Under the pieces are notes generated by a model. It did no database searches. It was not told the origin of the DNA and was given only the letters and a program-made list of their open reading frames with translations. A stretch of DNA of 56,177 nt, taken from an uncultured Alphaproteobacteria bacterium (GTDB lineage Bacteria; Pseudomonadota; Alphaproteobacteria; CAAHEQ01; UBA3637). Positions 1 through 9,438 of this stretch are shown here, piece by piece; position 1 is the stretch's first letter; every line of letters starts with the position of its first letter. A program made the position numbers and the translations under genes. The DNA is taken from the NCBI GenBank assembly GCA_944392125.1, contig CALXVP010000009.1, forward strand, positions 1 through 56,177. The letters are read 5' to 3'.

Positions 1-1
1 G

Positions 2-3000
2 ACATCCTATAACTATAATTCAACACCAAAGACTCCCACAACACCTGTAGCGGGGGCTACAGCAAAACCTGGGGCGGGGACTCCAGCAGTACCTCAACCT
101 AGTCAAGGTTCAGCTCTAATAAGTACGGGATACGACCCAAGCAAACTCTATGTAGGCGTAACGCGAGATCCCCTCGGCCGTATTACAGTTGTTGCAGCAC
201 GAGGAGGTGAGCCGGTGTACAACATGACCTTTGCCGGGAAAAACCTTACCGAGCAGGGCTGTCTGAATAGAGCGATGCCGGAGATTTACAAAAGGCTCCC
301 AGAAGGACAACAAATACAGCTGGTATCCCCTGACAACAAGGCTCTAACACTCCCTCGGGCGAATCCAACGGGGGCTACAACACTTGCAGTGAGGCCAACA
401 GGTACTCCGATGAGTCCAGAAGTGCTTCCACTTCCTCAACCACATGAAGCTGTAACGGGGGCTAGACCTAACACTGGCGTTAGAACTGGAGTAGGATACG
501 TTATGAGGGGAGCAGCAGCACTAGGTGCAATAGATTCAGGTCATGAGGCTTTTCAAAACTTTGAAGATGGTGAAATTGGAGAGGGAGTTCTCAACACCGG
601 TATAGCTACTGGACTAGGTGCCGGTGCTGCTGAGGGGTTTCTGGGGGGCACTGCTGCAACAGCGGCGAGAGTAGCAGGCGCTGCCGGTGGTGCACTCTAC
701 TTTGGAAAAGATGCATATAATTCATATCAGGAAGGTGACTATCTCAGTGGTTCAATTTATACTGCCGGAGCTTTCGCCGCAGGGGCGCAAGCAGTTGCAT
801 CTGCAGTGGGGGCAGGGGCATCTATTGGTCCCGCTGCACCCCTTGTTATCGCTGCTGCTGCTGGTTGGAGTCTAGGAACATCGATTGGAAAATATGTGGT
901 TTTGCCAGCTATGCATTATTCCATGAATGCGAAAGACGCTACCGATTTGGTTGGGAAGGGTTTTGAATCTGTCCCCATCGGATCAGAAGCTGCGTACCTA
1001 CAAGGATTTGCTAACTATTTTAACGAAGGTTTCGACGTAACTACAACAGGCACTGATTGGAGTGAAGAGTTCCGTCGTCTGTTTACTGGTAATGAATCTC
1101 GCAGGAATGCACTCTTTGCAAGAATCAGATCCGATCCTCAAGCCATGTATGACGCAGGCACGAAAGGATACGGTTATCACAACCAGTTTTCTGCAAATCC
1201 ATTTTTGATACATGAAAGTCTTCGAGCCGGAGCTAAACCGCATGGTTTTGATACCATTCCTGATAGGGGATATCGTTTAACTTCTGATGACTCTGATGAG
1301 GATGATGTTAAATCTGATTTTTCGCGTATTTTTCGTATCGATCCGCCGTCAACCTTTGTAAGAGGACAAGTTGCAGAGGAACTTGTAATAAGTGGTGCCG
1401 GATTTTCTGTTGATGATTTAAGATCTGCAATACGAAATGGTGATGATTTCGTATTAAACCGAATGTTACTTACCGTAAGTGGACAAGACGGCAAAAGAAG
1501 GGTCTTATATACTGTCAAAAAAGATGATAAAGGCTATAACCTAGAATTTACACCTCCCAAAGAAGGTGAGAAGTTCATCCTTCCTGAAAAAATGCGGACG
1601 GAAGAGAACTTGAATGGGCTTATACACGCAGCTATCGACAGAGGAAAAGTATCAGCTCAAAATATTGCCTGTTTACAATATGCTTTTAATCATGATTGCA
1701 GTCTAAAAATTTCTTCAGAGAATTTAGAAGCGATACTATCAGACCCACTAGAAACTATGAATGATACAGATGCATATTGGGATGAGAATACAGATGAGTT
1801 GAATAACATGAGAACAGGCGTTTTGGAAACTCTCTGTGGAAATGAAAAGGACGGTTATCTTTTCAATACTTGGGAAATAACACCTCAGGTTATTGACGCC
1901 GCTGCGAACAGTTTAAATGCGGAGCAAAGATATGCTTTGGTATCGTATGTAATGCAAAGCGGAATTGGAAAAGATAATCCTGAAATGCAAAGAGCAGTAC
2001 AAGATGTGTTGCGGGTTACACCGCAACCGGTGAAACCTTCTGACGGTCTTATCTCTTTGAATGAGTTAGGAATAGATCTCCTTGCGGAGGGAGATACTCC
2101 TCCTGCAAATGGGGAAGCAATTCTGCAAGAAGCAGTGGCAGATCTCCAAAATACTGCAGGAACGACAAATCCGCAAGCAGACAATGCTCCGTCTCTTGCT
2201 ACAGTTGTTGAAACATTAATGCCACAAACAGGAAATGGTGTACCTATAGGAACAACCACAGAAGTATTGATGCCACAAGCAGGCAATGCTTCGTCTTTTG
2301 ATACAGTTGCTACAACATTAATGCCACAAACAGGAAATGGTGTACCTACAGGAACAACCACAGAAGTATTGATGCCACAAGTAGGCAATGCTTCGTCTTT
2401 TGATACAGTTGCTACAACATTAATGCCACAAACAGGAAATGGTGCGTATTTAGATATGTCAATTCTGCAGACGGGAAATGGAGTCCAGACTGGAGCATCT
2501 TTAACGAAAACACTTTCGTCTGCACAGCAACAAAGATCTGTTGAGATTCGCGAATATACAATTCATAGATATGAAGATGCGGATTACTCTCATGCTCAAT
2601 ACATGATACAACAATATATCGATCGCGGTGTAATTTCTTCTGAAGATGCATCAAAAGCAATTAAAAGCTTAAAACAACTTGAAAATGAAGGGAAAATACC
2701 GACCGGAATTTCTGTTGATGGACAGAAGAAACGTTCTAATGCAGATATTTATTTATATAAATCAATACAATCTCAATTGCTTTATCACCCTGATGAACCT
2801 GTTTATCGTGTGGAGAATAGAACTGTAACAAGAAAGAAAGAATCTACAGTATCAGAAAAGTTAGGCGGATCAAACCGTGCACTAATCGGCAGATTGGGTT
2901 CTGGTGAAACATCTGATGACATAGTTACATGCATTTTGAATACAGAAGCCTCTATTACGCCTTCCGGTGAAGCTTTACTTGGAGTTAAAACAAAGAGATC

Positions 3001-3223
3001 TAAAATATCTTACAAGCCGGGAGGAGATCCAGGATATCAATCGAGTACAGTTTTTATGGATATGGAAGGGAACATTCAGTCTTCTTCTGAGAAAGAAGAT
3101 AAGGATAAGGACGAGGAAGATAGCGCTCGGCCTTTACAACAAACCCTTGCCAGGCATGCTACTGGTCAAGTTGTTGAAAGCGACACTAGCGTTACAAGTT
3201 GTGAAAAAGGAAAAAACTATTAG
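2..3223 (+). CDS. Very large protein of unknown function, 5' end outside the window
   Basis: The frame is open from the first bases, so the gene starts before the window; the Met at 215 is internal. At least 1,073 residues are present. In order: a Pro/Thr/Ala/Gly-rich linker; a roughly 130-residue Gly/Ala-rich hydrophobic stretch (about 480-900 nt) with glycine-zipper spacing, which could insert in or cross a membrane; a long mixed soluble region with an acidic Asp/Glu patch near 1290; a tandem repeat; and a charged tail. I recognise no family. AGA, AGG, CTA and ATA codons are commoner than in the genes to its right, which prefer CGN arginine codons, hinting at a different origin. A secreted or surface protein, or a toxin-like effector, would fit the architecture but is a guess. 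It ends just before a hairpin. Confidence 0.85.
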   Translation, partial: TSYNYNSTPKTPTTPVAGATAKPGAGTPAVPQPSQGSALISTGYDPSKLYVGVTRDPLGRITVVAARGGEPVYNMTFAGKNLTEQGCLNRAMPEIYKRLPEGQQIQLVSPDNKALTLPRANPTGATTLAVRPTGTPMSPEVLPLPQPHEAVTGARPNTGVRTGVGYVMRGAAALGAIDSGHEAFQNFEDGEIGEGVLNTGIATGLGAGAAEGFLGGTAATAARVAGAAGGALYFGKDAYNSYQEGDYLSGSIYTAGAFAAGAQAVASAVGAGASIGPAAPLVIAAAAGWSLGTSIGKYVVLPAMHYSMNAKDATDLVGKGFESVPIGSEAAYLQGFANYFNEGFDVTTTGTDWSEEFRRLFTGNESRRNALFARIRSDPQAMYDAGTKGYGYHNQFSANPFLIHESLRAGAKPHGFDTIPDRGYRLTSDDSDEDDVKSDFSRIFRIDPPSTFVRGQVAEELVISGAGFSVDDLRSAIRNGDDFVLNRMLLTVSGQDGKRRVLYTVKKDDKGYNLEFTPPKEGEKFILPEKMRTEENLNGLIHAAIDRGKVSAQNIACLQYAFNHDCSLKISSENLEAILSDPLETMNDTDAYWDENTDELNNMRTGVLETLCGNEKDGYLFNTWEITPQVIDAAANSLNAEQRYALVSYVMQSGIGKDNPEMQRAVQDVLRVTPQPVKPSDGLISLNELGIDLLAEGDTPPANGEAILQEAVADLQNTAGTTNPQADNAPSLATVVETLMPQTGNGVPIGTTTEVLMPQAGNASSFDTVATTLMPQTGNGVPTGTTTEVLMPQVGNASSFDTVATTLMPQTGNGAYLDMSILQTGNGVQTGASLTKTLSSAQQQRSVEIREYTIHRYEDADYSHAQYMIQQYIDRGVISSEDASKAIKSLKQLENEGKIPTGISVDGQKKRSNADIYLYKSIQSQLLYHPDEPVYRVENRTVTRKKESTVSEKLGGSNRALIGRLGSGETSDDIVTCILNTEASITPSGEALLGVKTKRSKISYKPGGDPGYQSSTVFMDMEGNIQSSSEKEDKDKDEEDSARPLQQTLARHATGQVVESDTSVTSCEKGKNY
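2181..2444 (+). repeat. In-frame 102-bp (34-residue) tandem repeat
   Basis: Two full copies and a partial third copy with a 102-bp period, in frame inside the large unknown gene. Each unit carries two related LMPQ-x-GN motifs (LMPQTGNG and LMPQAGNA or LMPQVGNA), so the unit may itself be an older 17-residue duplication. Copies two and three are nearly identical and the first is more diverged, which suggests recent unequal expansion. Confidence 0.9.
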
Positions 3224-3250
3224 ACTAGGGATGCCTTATATAGTAAGAAA

Positions 3251-3280
3251 TAAAAGCCTTCGCAAAAAGGCTTTTATTTC
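3251..3280. terminator. Hairpin terminator after the large unknown gene
   Basis: A 10-bp perfect stem (TAAAAGCCTT with AAGGCTTTTA) around a CGCAAA loop, followed by a short T-rich run. The A/T-rich flanks make it usable on both strands, so it could also catch transcripts leaving alaS. Confidence 0.7.
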
Positions 3281-3339
3281 ACCTGAAAAAATCTTGTTGT
3301 TTTTAGTTATCTCATAGGCATTAAATATATTTATACCAT

Positions 3340-3450
3340 TTATGAGAATATGTTCACTTTTTGAAATGCTGACGCTTGGGTTGTTTCTGAACCATCGGCT
3401 TGTGCTACGTCAAAACGTGCATCTACAATCGCTAAGACCGCCTTATCATA
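3340..3450 (-). pseudogene. Degenerate second copy of the alaS 3' end
   Basis: Just beyond the alaS stop, on the same strand but in another frame, about 37 codons encode a peptide that aligns with the AlaS C-terminus. Shared residues follow the pattern AV..IV, then R.D.AQA.GS..TQA, then QKV. At base level about 70% match by eye, with a 3-nt gap and a 15-nt gap where AlaS has its glycine run. The frame ends in TAA. There is no start codon of its own, so it is a remnant, not a gene. Confidence 0.7.
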
Positions 3451-3454
3451 TTGA

Positions 3455-6136
3455 TTATCTTATAAATTGAGAGGATATCTTCTTAGCCGCCAATAACGCT
3501 TCCACTTTTTGTAATGCAATCGTTGCTTGCGTTGCATCCGAACCGCCGGCTTGCGCCATATCGGGACGTCCGCCACCGCCTTGCCCACCGACTATCGGTG
3601 AGACTGCACGCACAATCTCAACGGCATTATACTTATTCGTTAAATCATTCGTTACGCCCACAACAATGGAAACTTTCCCATCCGTTGTTGAAATTAACGC
3701 AATCACGCCACTGCCGATTTTTTTCTTGAATGCGTCCGCCAACGGTTTCAATTCTTTTGCCGGCGTATTTGCTAATACTTTCCCGATAAAAGATACGCCG
3801 TTGATTGTTTGGCTATCGCTTGCCCTGCTTGTCGGGTTGGCAGTTGCCAATGCGACTTTTTGGCGTAATTCTGCTACTTCTTTTTCAAGGTGTTTCTTTT
3901 CATCTAACAGCGTGCTGACTTTCGGAAGCATATCTGATGCGTTTGTGGATTTTAACGTGCTCATCAATGATTCAAGCAGTTGATTTTGTGTGCGCATTAA
4001 ATCCAATGCCTCGCGCCCGACAACGGCTTCAATCCGTCTGACGCCTGCCGAAATGCCCGATTCCGAAATCAGTCGGAATAAGCCGATATCTCCCGTTGCA
4101 CGGGCGTGTGTGCCACCGCAGAGTTCGCAAGAATGCCGATTTGCTCCTTCGCCCATAGAAACTACGCGCACCGTATCGCCGTATTTTTCATCAAATAACG
4201 CCATAGCCCCTTTTTTAACGGCATCTTCCGGCGTCATCAATTCCGTAATAACCGGCACGTTGGACAAAATCATTTCGTTGACAAGGGTTTCTACTTTTTG
4301 TAATTCTTCCGGTGTCATGGCCTTATTATACGTAAAATCAAAACGCAAGCCCGTCGGCATAACGAGAGACCCTTTTTGATGCACCTGCGGTCCCAATACT
4401 TTTTGCAATGCCGCTTGTAATAAGTGCGTTGCCGAGTGATGCGCCCGAATATCAAACCGACGCTTTGAATCAATGGCAAAAACGCCTTCGTCGCCGACGG
4501 CAATTTTCCCTTCTTCAATCGTGCAAACATGAACAATTAATGCAGAACCCGCTTTATGAACCGTATCGTTAACCGTGAGTTTTGCATTTTTCGCGCAAAT
4601 TGTTCCCGTATCGCCGACTTGCCCGCCCATTTCACCGTAGAACGGTGTTTGGTTGGCAATTACGTTGACTTGTTCGCCGGCCGTTGCCGTTTCAACCGAT
4701 TCTCCGTTTTTAACCAATGCTAAAATTTGCGCTTCCGCTTTATCCGAATCGTATCCTAAAAATTCGGTAGCGCCGACTTTATCAGCAATTTGGAAATAAA
4801 CTTTTTCATCGGCATTATCCCCTGAACCGGCCCATGATTTGCGCGCTTCTTCCCGCTGTTTTGCCATGGCATTTTCAAAGCCCTCGGTATCAACCGTAAT
4901 GTTCTTGGAGCGCAAAGCATCTTGCGTTAAATCCAATGGGAATCCGTATGTATCGTATAACTTGAAAGCCACATCGCCCGAAAGCGTATCGCCCGCACCG
5001 AGTTTTGCCGTTTCGTCGGCCAATAACTTTAATCCTTTACCCAGTGTTTGCTTAAACCGTTCTTCTTCCAATCTTAATGCTTCCGTAATTAACTTTTGAT
5101 TTTTTTCAAGCTCCGGATAGGCTTCGCCCATCGTTGAAATTAAATTCGGAACTAATTTATACATTAACGGTTCCTTGCATCCGATGAGGTGCGCATGCCT
5201 CATGGCACGACGCATAATCCGTCTTAACACATAACCGCGACCTTCGTTGGAGGGCATCACGCCGTCTGCCAACAAAAATGATGTGGAGCGAATGTGATCG
5301 GCAATAATGCGCAAAGATGTTTTATCCCTGCCGTATGGATCAACGCCTGCAATATCCGCCGCATTTTCAATAATGGATTTGAAAATATCAATCCCGTAGT
5401 TATCGTTTGTGCCGTGCAAAATAGCACTGATACGTTCCAAACCCGAACCGGTATCAATGCTTTTCTTTAAACTCGGCACCCGCTCGCCCGAGGGTAAATC
5501 TTCATATTGGTCAAACACCAAGTTCCAGATTTCAATAAAGCGGTCGCCGTCTTCCTCCGGCGTGCCGGGGCGTCCGCCCCAGTATTGTTCCCCGTGGTCA
5601 TAAAAAATTTCGGAACAAGGCCCGCACGGCCCCGTATCGCCCATTTGCCAAAAGTTATCTTTCGTGGCAATGCGAATAATATCTTCATCTTTCAATCCGG
5701 CAATTTTTTTCCATAAGTCAAAGGCTTCATCATCCGTGTGATACACCGTTACCAATAATTTGCTTTTATCTAATCCGATTTCTTTAGTCAGTAACTCCCA
5801 CGCATAATAAATGGCTTTTTCTTTGAAGTAGTCGCCAAAAGAAAAGTTGCCGAGCATTTCAAAAAACGTATGATGCCGTTTTGTATAGCCCACATTATCC
5901 AAATCGTTATGTTTTCCGCCGGCGCGCACGGATTTTTGAACCGTTGCCGCACACGGATACGGCGCTTTTTCTGCCCCCGAAAGATAGTTCTTAAATTGAA
6001 CCATTCCCGAATTGGTGAACATCAGTGTCGGATCGTTTTTCGGCACTAATGAACTGGCGGGCACAATGGTATGTCCGTTTCTTGCAAAATAATCAATAAA
6101 TGTTTTCCGAATTTGAGCTGTAATGTTTTGACTCAT
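3455..6136 (-). CDS. alaS: Alanine--tRNA ligase
   Basis: Charges tRNA-Ala with alanine in the cytoplasm and edits mischarged Ser/Gly. It encodes 893 residues, the usual length for a bacterial AlaS. The class II catalytic core is N-terminal (motif region with TNSGMVQFK near residue 40). The editing domain has HHSATH near residue 565 and the metal-binding CELCGGTH near residue 668. The C-terminal DHHA1 domain ends with the glycine-rich GGQGGGGRPDMAQAGG. I chose the ATG at 6136 because AGAGGA (6144-6149) lies 7 nt upstream; an in-frame ATG 13 codons earlier has no ribosome site and would add only a charged tail. It lies downstream of recA on the same strand, a common alphaproteobacterial order, with an unusually long gap between. 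Confidence 0.97.
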   Translation of the reverse strand: MSQNITAQIRKTFIDYFARNGHTIVPASSLVPKNDPTLMFTNSGMVQFKNYLSGAEKAPYPCAATVQKSVRAGGKHNDLDNVGYTKRHHTFFEMLGNFSFGDYFKEKAIYYAWELLTKEIGLDKSKLLVTVYHTDDEAFDLWKKIAGLKDEDIIRIATKDNFWQMGDTGPCGPCSEIFYDHGEQYWGGRPGTPEEDGDRFIEIWNLVFDQYEDLPSGERVPSLKKSIDTGSGLERISAILHGTNDNYGIDIFKSIIENAADIAGVDPYGRDKTSLRIIADHIRSTSFLLADGVMPSNEGRGYVLRRIMRRAMRHAHLIGCKEPLMYKLVPNLISTMGEAYPELEKNQKLITEALRLEEERFKQTLGKGLKLLADETAKLGAGDTLSGDVAFKLYDTYGFPLDLTQDALRSKNITVDTEGFENAMAKQREEARKSWAGSGDNADEKVYFQIADKVGATEFLGYDSDKAEAQILALVKNGESVETATAGEQVNVIANQTPFYGEMGGQVGDTGTICAKNAKLTVNDTVHKAGSALIVHVCTIEEGKIAVGDEGVFAIDSKRRFDIRAHHSATHLLQAALQKVLGPQVHQKGSLVMPTGLRFDFTYNKAMTPEELQKVETLVNEMILSNVPVITELMTPEDAVKKGAMALFDEKYGDTVRVVSMGEGANRHSCELCGGTHARATGDIGLFRLISESGISAGVRRIEAVVGREALDLMRTQNQLLESLMSTLKSTNASDMLPKVSTLLDEKKHLEKEVAELRQKVALATANPTSRASDSQTINGVSFIGKVLANTPAKELKPLADAFKKKIGSGVIALISTTDGKVSIVVGVTNDLTNKYNAVEIVRAVSPIVGGQGGGGRPDMAQAGGSDATQATIALQKVEALLAAKKISSQFIR

Positions 6137-6454
6137 TGTATGATCCTCTGTTTTTTTATTTTCTTTCTTTGGCATCTTTAATATGCGTTTGATGTTTAAT
6201 TGCCTGTTGTTTATTATTCCTTTTTTGAATACTCGGTTCTCTGAACACGCTGTTCTTTGCAGTGCCTGACTGTTTTTATTGCGCTCCCGAAAGAATTGTT
6301 CCGCGTCGTTTATGGCCTTTACCGTTTCCTTCCCCTGATAACTCCCAGATAACTCGTCGGCGATGAATAATCACTCGGTGTTTCGGCAAAGAGAGAGGCG
6401 CTTGTTGCCGTGTCGGCTTTTTGGGCTTTCCTCTTGCTCGCTTTGCACGAACTG
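6137..6454. other. recA-alaS spacer, no gene recognised
   Basis: About 320 bases between two co-directional genes. The minus strand has a short open stretch rich in Lys/Arg right after the recA stop, but no start codon with a ribosome site and no resemblance to RecX, which often follows recA. Apart from the alaS ribosome site at its left edge I see nothing defined here. It may be a decayed gene. Confidence 0.5.
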
Positions 6455-7489
6455 TTATTCAACCGATGTATCTTCGGCGCCGTCGGCTACCATCATTTTT
6501 TGCGATAAATCTTTGGCGTTTGCCCGAACGGCTTTTTCAATTTCGTTCGCTAAATCGGGGTGCGATTTTAAATAGGCTCTGGCCGATTCGCGCCCTTGAC
6601 CGATTCGTTCGCCCTTGCAAGAGAACCACGAACCTGCTTTTTCAATCAATCCGGCTTTAACCCCTAAATCCAATAATTCACCCGTTTTGGAAATACCTTC
6701 TCCGTAAAGAATATCAAAGTCAACCGTTTTAAACGGCGGAGCAACTTTGTTTTTCACGATTTTAACACGCGTTTGATTGCCGACCGTGTTATCTTTATCC
6801 TTAACGGCGCCGATACGGCGAATATCCAACCGAACGGAAGCATAGAATTTGAGCGCATTACCGCCCGTTGTTGTTTCGGGATTGCCGAACATAACGCCGA
6901 TTTTCATACGGATTTGGTTAATAAAGATAACGAGCGTGTTTGCTCTGGCAACCGAGGCTGTGATTTTTCGCAAAGCCTGACTCATTAAGCGGGCTTGTAA
7001 TCCCATGTGCGAATCACCCATTTCTCCCTCTAACTCGGCTTTCGGGACGAGGGCGGCAACCGAGTCGACAACCAACACGTCAATCGTGCCGGAACGCACC
7101 AATGTATCGGCAATTTCAAGCGCTTGTTCGCCCGTATCCGGTTGCGAAATTAAAAGTTCGTTGATGTTGACACCCAATTTGCCGGCATAAATCGGATCCA
7201 TGGCGTGTTCGGCATCAATGTAGGCGCAGGTACCGCCGTTTTTTTGCGCTTCGGCAACAACATGTAACGCCAATGTTGTTTTACCCGAACTTTCCGGCCC
7301 GTAAATTTCAATAATCCGTCCGCGCGGTAAGCCCCCGATGCCGAGCGCTAAATCCAACCCGAGCGACCCCGTTGAAATAGCCGGAATTTCCACGGCATTA
7401 TCTTTTTGCCCCAAGCGCATGATGGAGCCCTTGCCGAATGCGCGCTCGATTTGTGCCAATGCGGCATCTAACGCTTTATCTTTTTCCAT
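6455..7489 (-). CDS. recA: Recombinase A
   Basis: DNA strand-exchange protein and SOS co-protease. It encodes 344 residues, full length. The Walker A motif GPESSGKTT is near residues 66-74, the Walker B strand [11 protein letters not shown] follows, and the DNA-binding loop region [25 protein letters not shown] is intact in two adjoining pieces. The C-terminus is short and acidic, as in other RecAs. The ATG is preceded by AGAGGAAC. A promoter and a candidate LexA operator lie directly upstream. recX is not found downstream. Confidence 0.98.
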   Translation of the reverse strand: MEKDKALDAALAQIERAFGKGSIMRLGQKDNAVEIPAISTGSLGLDLALGIGGLPRGRIIEIYGPESSGKTTLALHVVAEAQKNGGTCAYIDAEHAMDPIYAGKLGVNINELLISQPDTGEQALEIADTLVRSGTIDVLVVDSVAALVPKAELEGEMGDSHMGLQARLMSQALRKITASVARANTLVIFINQIRMKIGVMFGNPETTTGGNALKFYASVRLDIRRIGAVKDKDNTVGNQTRVKIVKNKVAPPFKTVDFDILYGEGISKTGELLDLGVKAGLIEKAGSWFSCKGERIGQGRESARAYLKSHPDLANEIEKAVRANAKDLSQKMMVADGAEDTSVE

Positions 7490-7494
7490 AGTAT

Positions 7495-7509
7495 GTTCCT
7501 CTTTCGTTC
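7495..7509. promoter_or_regulatory. Candidate LexA operator (SOS box) of recA
   Basis: The plus strand reads GTTC, seven bases, GTTC. This is the direct-repeat LexA site known from alphaproteobacteria such as Rhodobacter and Caulobacter. It lies between the predicted recA start point and the ATG and overlaps the ribosome site, where a bound repressor could block transcription. The exact 8-base match with correct spacing is the only evidence. Confidence 0.6.
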
Positions 7510-7528
7510 TTCTGTTAATATCAGAGGA

Positions 7529-7557
7529 AGTATAAAAGATTTTTCAAAAAAATACAA
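7529..7557 (-). promoter_or_regulatory. Predicted recA promoter
   Basis: Read on the minus strand: -35 TTGTAT, 17-bp spacer, -10 TATACT. The predicted start point lies near 7522, placing the candidate LexA site just downstream in the leader. Confidence 0.5.
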
Positions 7558-7700
7558 TCTTTTTTTTGGGTTTGATTACATTTTTTCTTCCCATAAAAAA
7601 ATATGACGGTTGGTGCATTTTTTTATTGCTTTTTTTGAAAAAAAAGAATATCCCTTTCGCTATTAACTTTCAAAACAATTTTAAGCAGTCGGAGGGTATG

Positions 7701-8270
7701 ATGTTATCTGTTTACACGGCAGGGGAGGGGTTTATCGTCAACGATATTTTGGAGGCGTTAAAATCTCACGGTGATAAGTATTCTTGCGAAACGTTTAAGG
7801 GGTTAACGGCGCTGAAAACATTGGGCGCCAAATTATCGGCAGAACGTGTTAAATGTTATCGCGGTATGTTTCATCAAGCAAAATTGGTGGGATTTTGCTT
7901 ATCGTCCGGCTGGATTCATACGAACCGCGCTGATACCAAACAAAAAAATCAGTTGCCCGAATTGATGCTACTGCTTTCGGCAATGGAAACGGCTGATTTT
8001 AAACGTGAGGCGCTTTCGGATAAGTCGCCCGAACAAGCGATTGAATTTTGTTTAATTCGCGGTTTTGAGCAAGGTGTTCGGTTGGGCATGCTTGCACGTC
8101 AAAATTTGCAAAAGCAAGGTATTACAACCCATACGTTATTAGGGTTTTTAAACCGTTCCGCTCAATCGGAGCCTGTGATTCCCGCACCGCAAAAAATTGT
8201 TGCACAAAAACAAATCCATCAATCTCGGCGTGGTCATCAATCCCGCCGTGGCCGAGATTATACGGAGTAA
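7701..8270 (+). CDS. Hypothetical protein with a basic C-terminal tail
   Basis: A 189-residue protein of no family I recognise. GGAGG at 7691-7695 fixes the start; the ATG at 7701 is best spaced, and one codon earlier (7698) is possible. The open frame extends further upstream, but that part is low-complexity. The body looks soluble and mostly helical. The tail has two QSRRGHQSRRG-like basic repeats that could bind nucleic acid. It stands alone, divergent from recA, with no partner gene. Confidence 0.75.
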   Translation: MLSVYTAGEGFIVNDILEALKSHGDKYSCETFKGLTALKTLGAKLSAERVKCYRGMFHQAKLVGFCLSSGWIHTNRADTKQKNQLPELMLLLSAMETADFKREALSDKSPEQAIEFCLIRGFEQGVRLGMLARQNLQKQGITTHTLLGFLNRSAQSEPVIPAPQKIVAQKQIHQSRRGHQSRRGRDYTE

Positions 8271-8424
8271 GTTATTCGCTTTTTTTCTTGGGTGTGTCTG
8301 TTTTTGAATTTTTGAAGGGCAGGCGTATTGCTTCTGATTTTTTGGCTTTTCTATACGAAAAGTTATTGATTCATGCTTGTTTCGTCTTGACAACGGCCTT
8401 AAAACATTTTAACATACCATAATA

Positions 8425-8532
8425 GGCATGGGGACATGCCGTTCGGAAGAGAGCGGCGAAAAATTTTCTACTGTATATTGAAAATCCTCCTATTTAAAAT
8501 ATTTTACAGTCTTTCGCAAAATCGCTCTCTTC
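8425..8532. repeat. Structured, palindromic gene-free segment
   Basis: The 366-base gap between the hypothetical gene and the J-domain gene holds no convincing coding frame but much dyad symmetry. A small hairpin (GGCATG, four-base loop, CATGCC) is followed by an 87-base imperfect palindrome. Its outer arms are GAAGAGAGCG (8446-8455) and CGCTCTCTTC (8523-8532), its middle arms GCGAAA and TTTCGC, and its inner arms ACTGTA and TACAGT. Three nested, correctly ordered stems are unlikely by chance. It could be a small RNA or a miniature mobile element. I could not match it to a known RNA family. Confidence 0.5.
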
Positions 8533-8636
8533 TCTGCTTTTTGGTGGAGTTTTGTTGCCATACTTGTTTGCCGAGTAGGGTGATGAGTTTCTTTATTTAT
8601 AAACAGATGCCAGTTTGCGTGGCAAAACGGTCGGTG

Positions 8637-9200
8637 TTATTTATGTTCTCCCAGTTGCTTTAAAATATAGCGGTAATGCTCATTGAGTTGCTTAAACATT
8701 TTTTCGGCTTCTTTATCGCCCGCATTGGTATCCGGATGATATTTTTTGGCTAATCGTTTATATTGCTTCCGCACTTCCGATACTTTGAGCGGAAATTCTA
8801 CCTGCAAAAATAAAGCGGCTTCCACCAGTTTTGATTCGTGCTTGATATGCGCTTGGGGCGGGGGATTATATTTGCCGTTCATACCCAGTTCGGATTCATT
8901 GAATAAATGAAATGAATCTTTGGCTGAATCCATATTGCGCCACACCGTTTGATTTTGCCCCAACCGCCATGTCGGGCGTTGCCAGGTTGTATCGTTTTGA
9001 ATATGTTGCTCAATTTCATCGCTTGACAGGCCTGCGTAAAAATCCCAGTTTTTATTGTATTCCGTTACATGCTTTAAACAAAACCAATAATAATCTTTGA
9101 GCGTTCTGTCTTTCGGTGCCCGAAATGAACCGCATTCCGAACATCCCGGATAATCGCAAGGGCGAAACGGTATCTCTTTTTTCTTCGGTTTGTAAATCAT
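8637..9200 (-). CDS. J-domain protein with an N-terminal cysteine cluster
   Basis: A 187-residue protein with a C-terminal J domain (about residues 125-187) carrying the HPD motif at 155-157, which stimulates Hsp70/DnaK ATPase. The N-terminal part has Cys15, Cys20, Cys23 and Cys41 plus His44, a possible zinc site. This J-at-the-C-terminus layout resembles small DnaJ-like proteins of alphaproteobacteria rather than DnaJ itself, which has an N-terminal J domain and four zinc repeats. A co-chaperone role follows from the family; the client is unknown. It is transcribed alone, divergent from the ribbon-helix-helix gene. Confidence 0.85.
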   Translation of the reverse strand: MIYKPKKKEIPFRPCDYPGCSECGSFRAPKDRTLKDYYWFCLKHVTEYNKNWDFYAGLSSDEIEQHIQNDTTWQRPTWRLGQNQTVWRNMDSAKDSFHLFNESELGMNGKYNPPPQAHIKHESKLVEAALFLQVEFPLKVSEVRKQYKRLAKKYHPDTNAGDKEAEKMFKQLNEHYRYILKQLGEHK

Positions 9201-9438
9201 AATCTATCCATTTTTTCTACCTACGGTTGCAAAAAATACGAAAATTTTTAAAAAAATGCACATTTTTTATAAATAACTGTTGCATTCATAAAATTTTAGT
9301 GATAACAATGAAACGTATCCTTACATCCACTGCAAATCACACAAGTATCAGCAGAAACGCAGTCTGAATGAGGGGGGATAGCGTTAACTCATTTATGTTA
9401 AATATAACGTGATTGATACAAAAAAGAAAGGAGAATTT

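Noticed and set aside
1885..2388. 167-codon minus-strand open frame across the tandem repeat
   Set aside because: It mirrors the repeat on the coding strand, and has no ribosome site or protein family.
7534..7563. AAAAGATT/AATCTTTT hairpin with a T-run as a plus-strand terminator
   Set aside because: No plus-strand gene lies upstream to terminate; it coincides with the A/T-rich recA promoter.
8436..8663. 75-codon plus-strand open frame in the gap before the J-domain gene
   Set aside because: No ribosome site, Cys/Phe-rich low-quality translation, and it runs through the palindromic element and into the J-domain gene.
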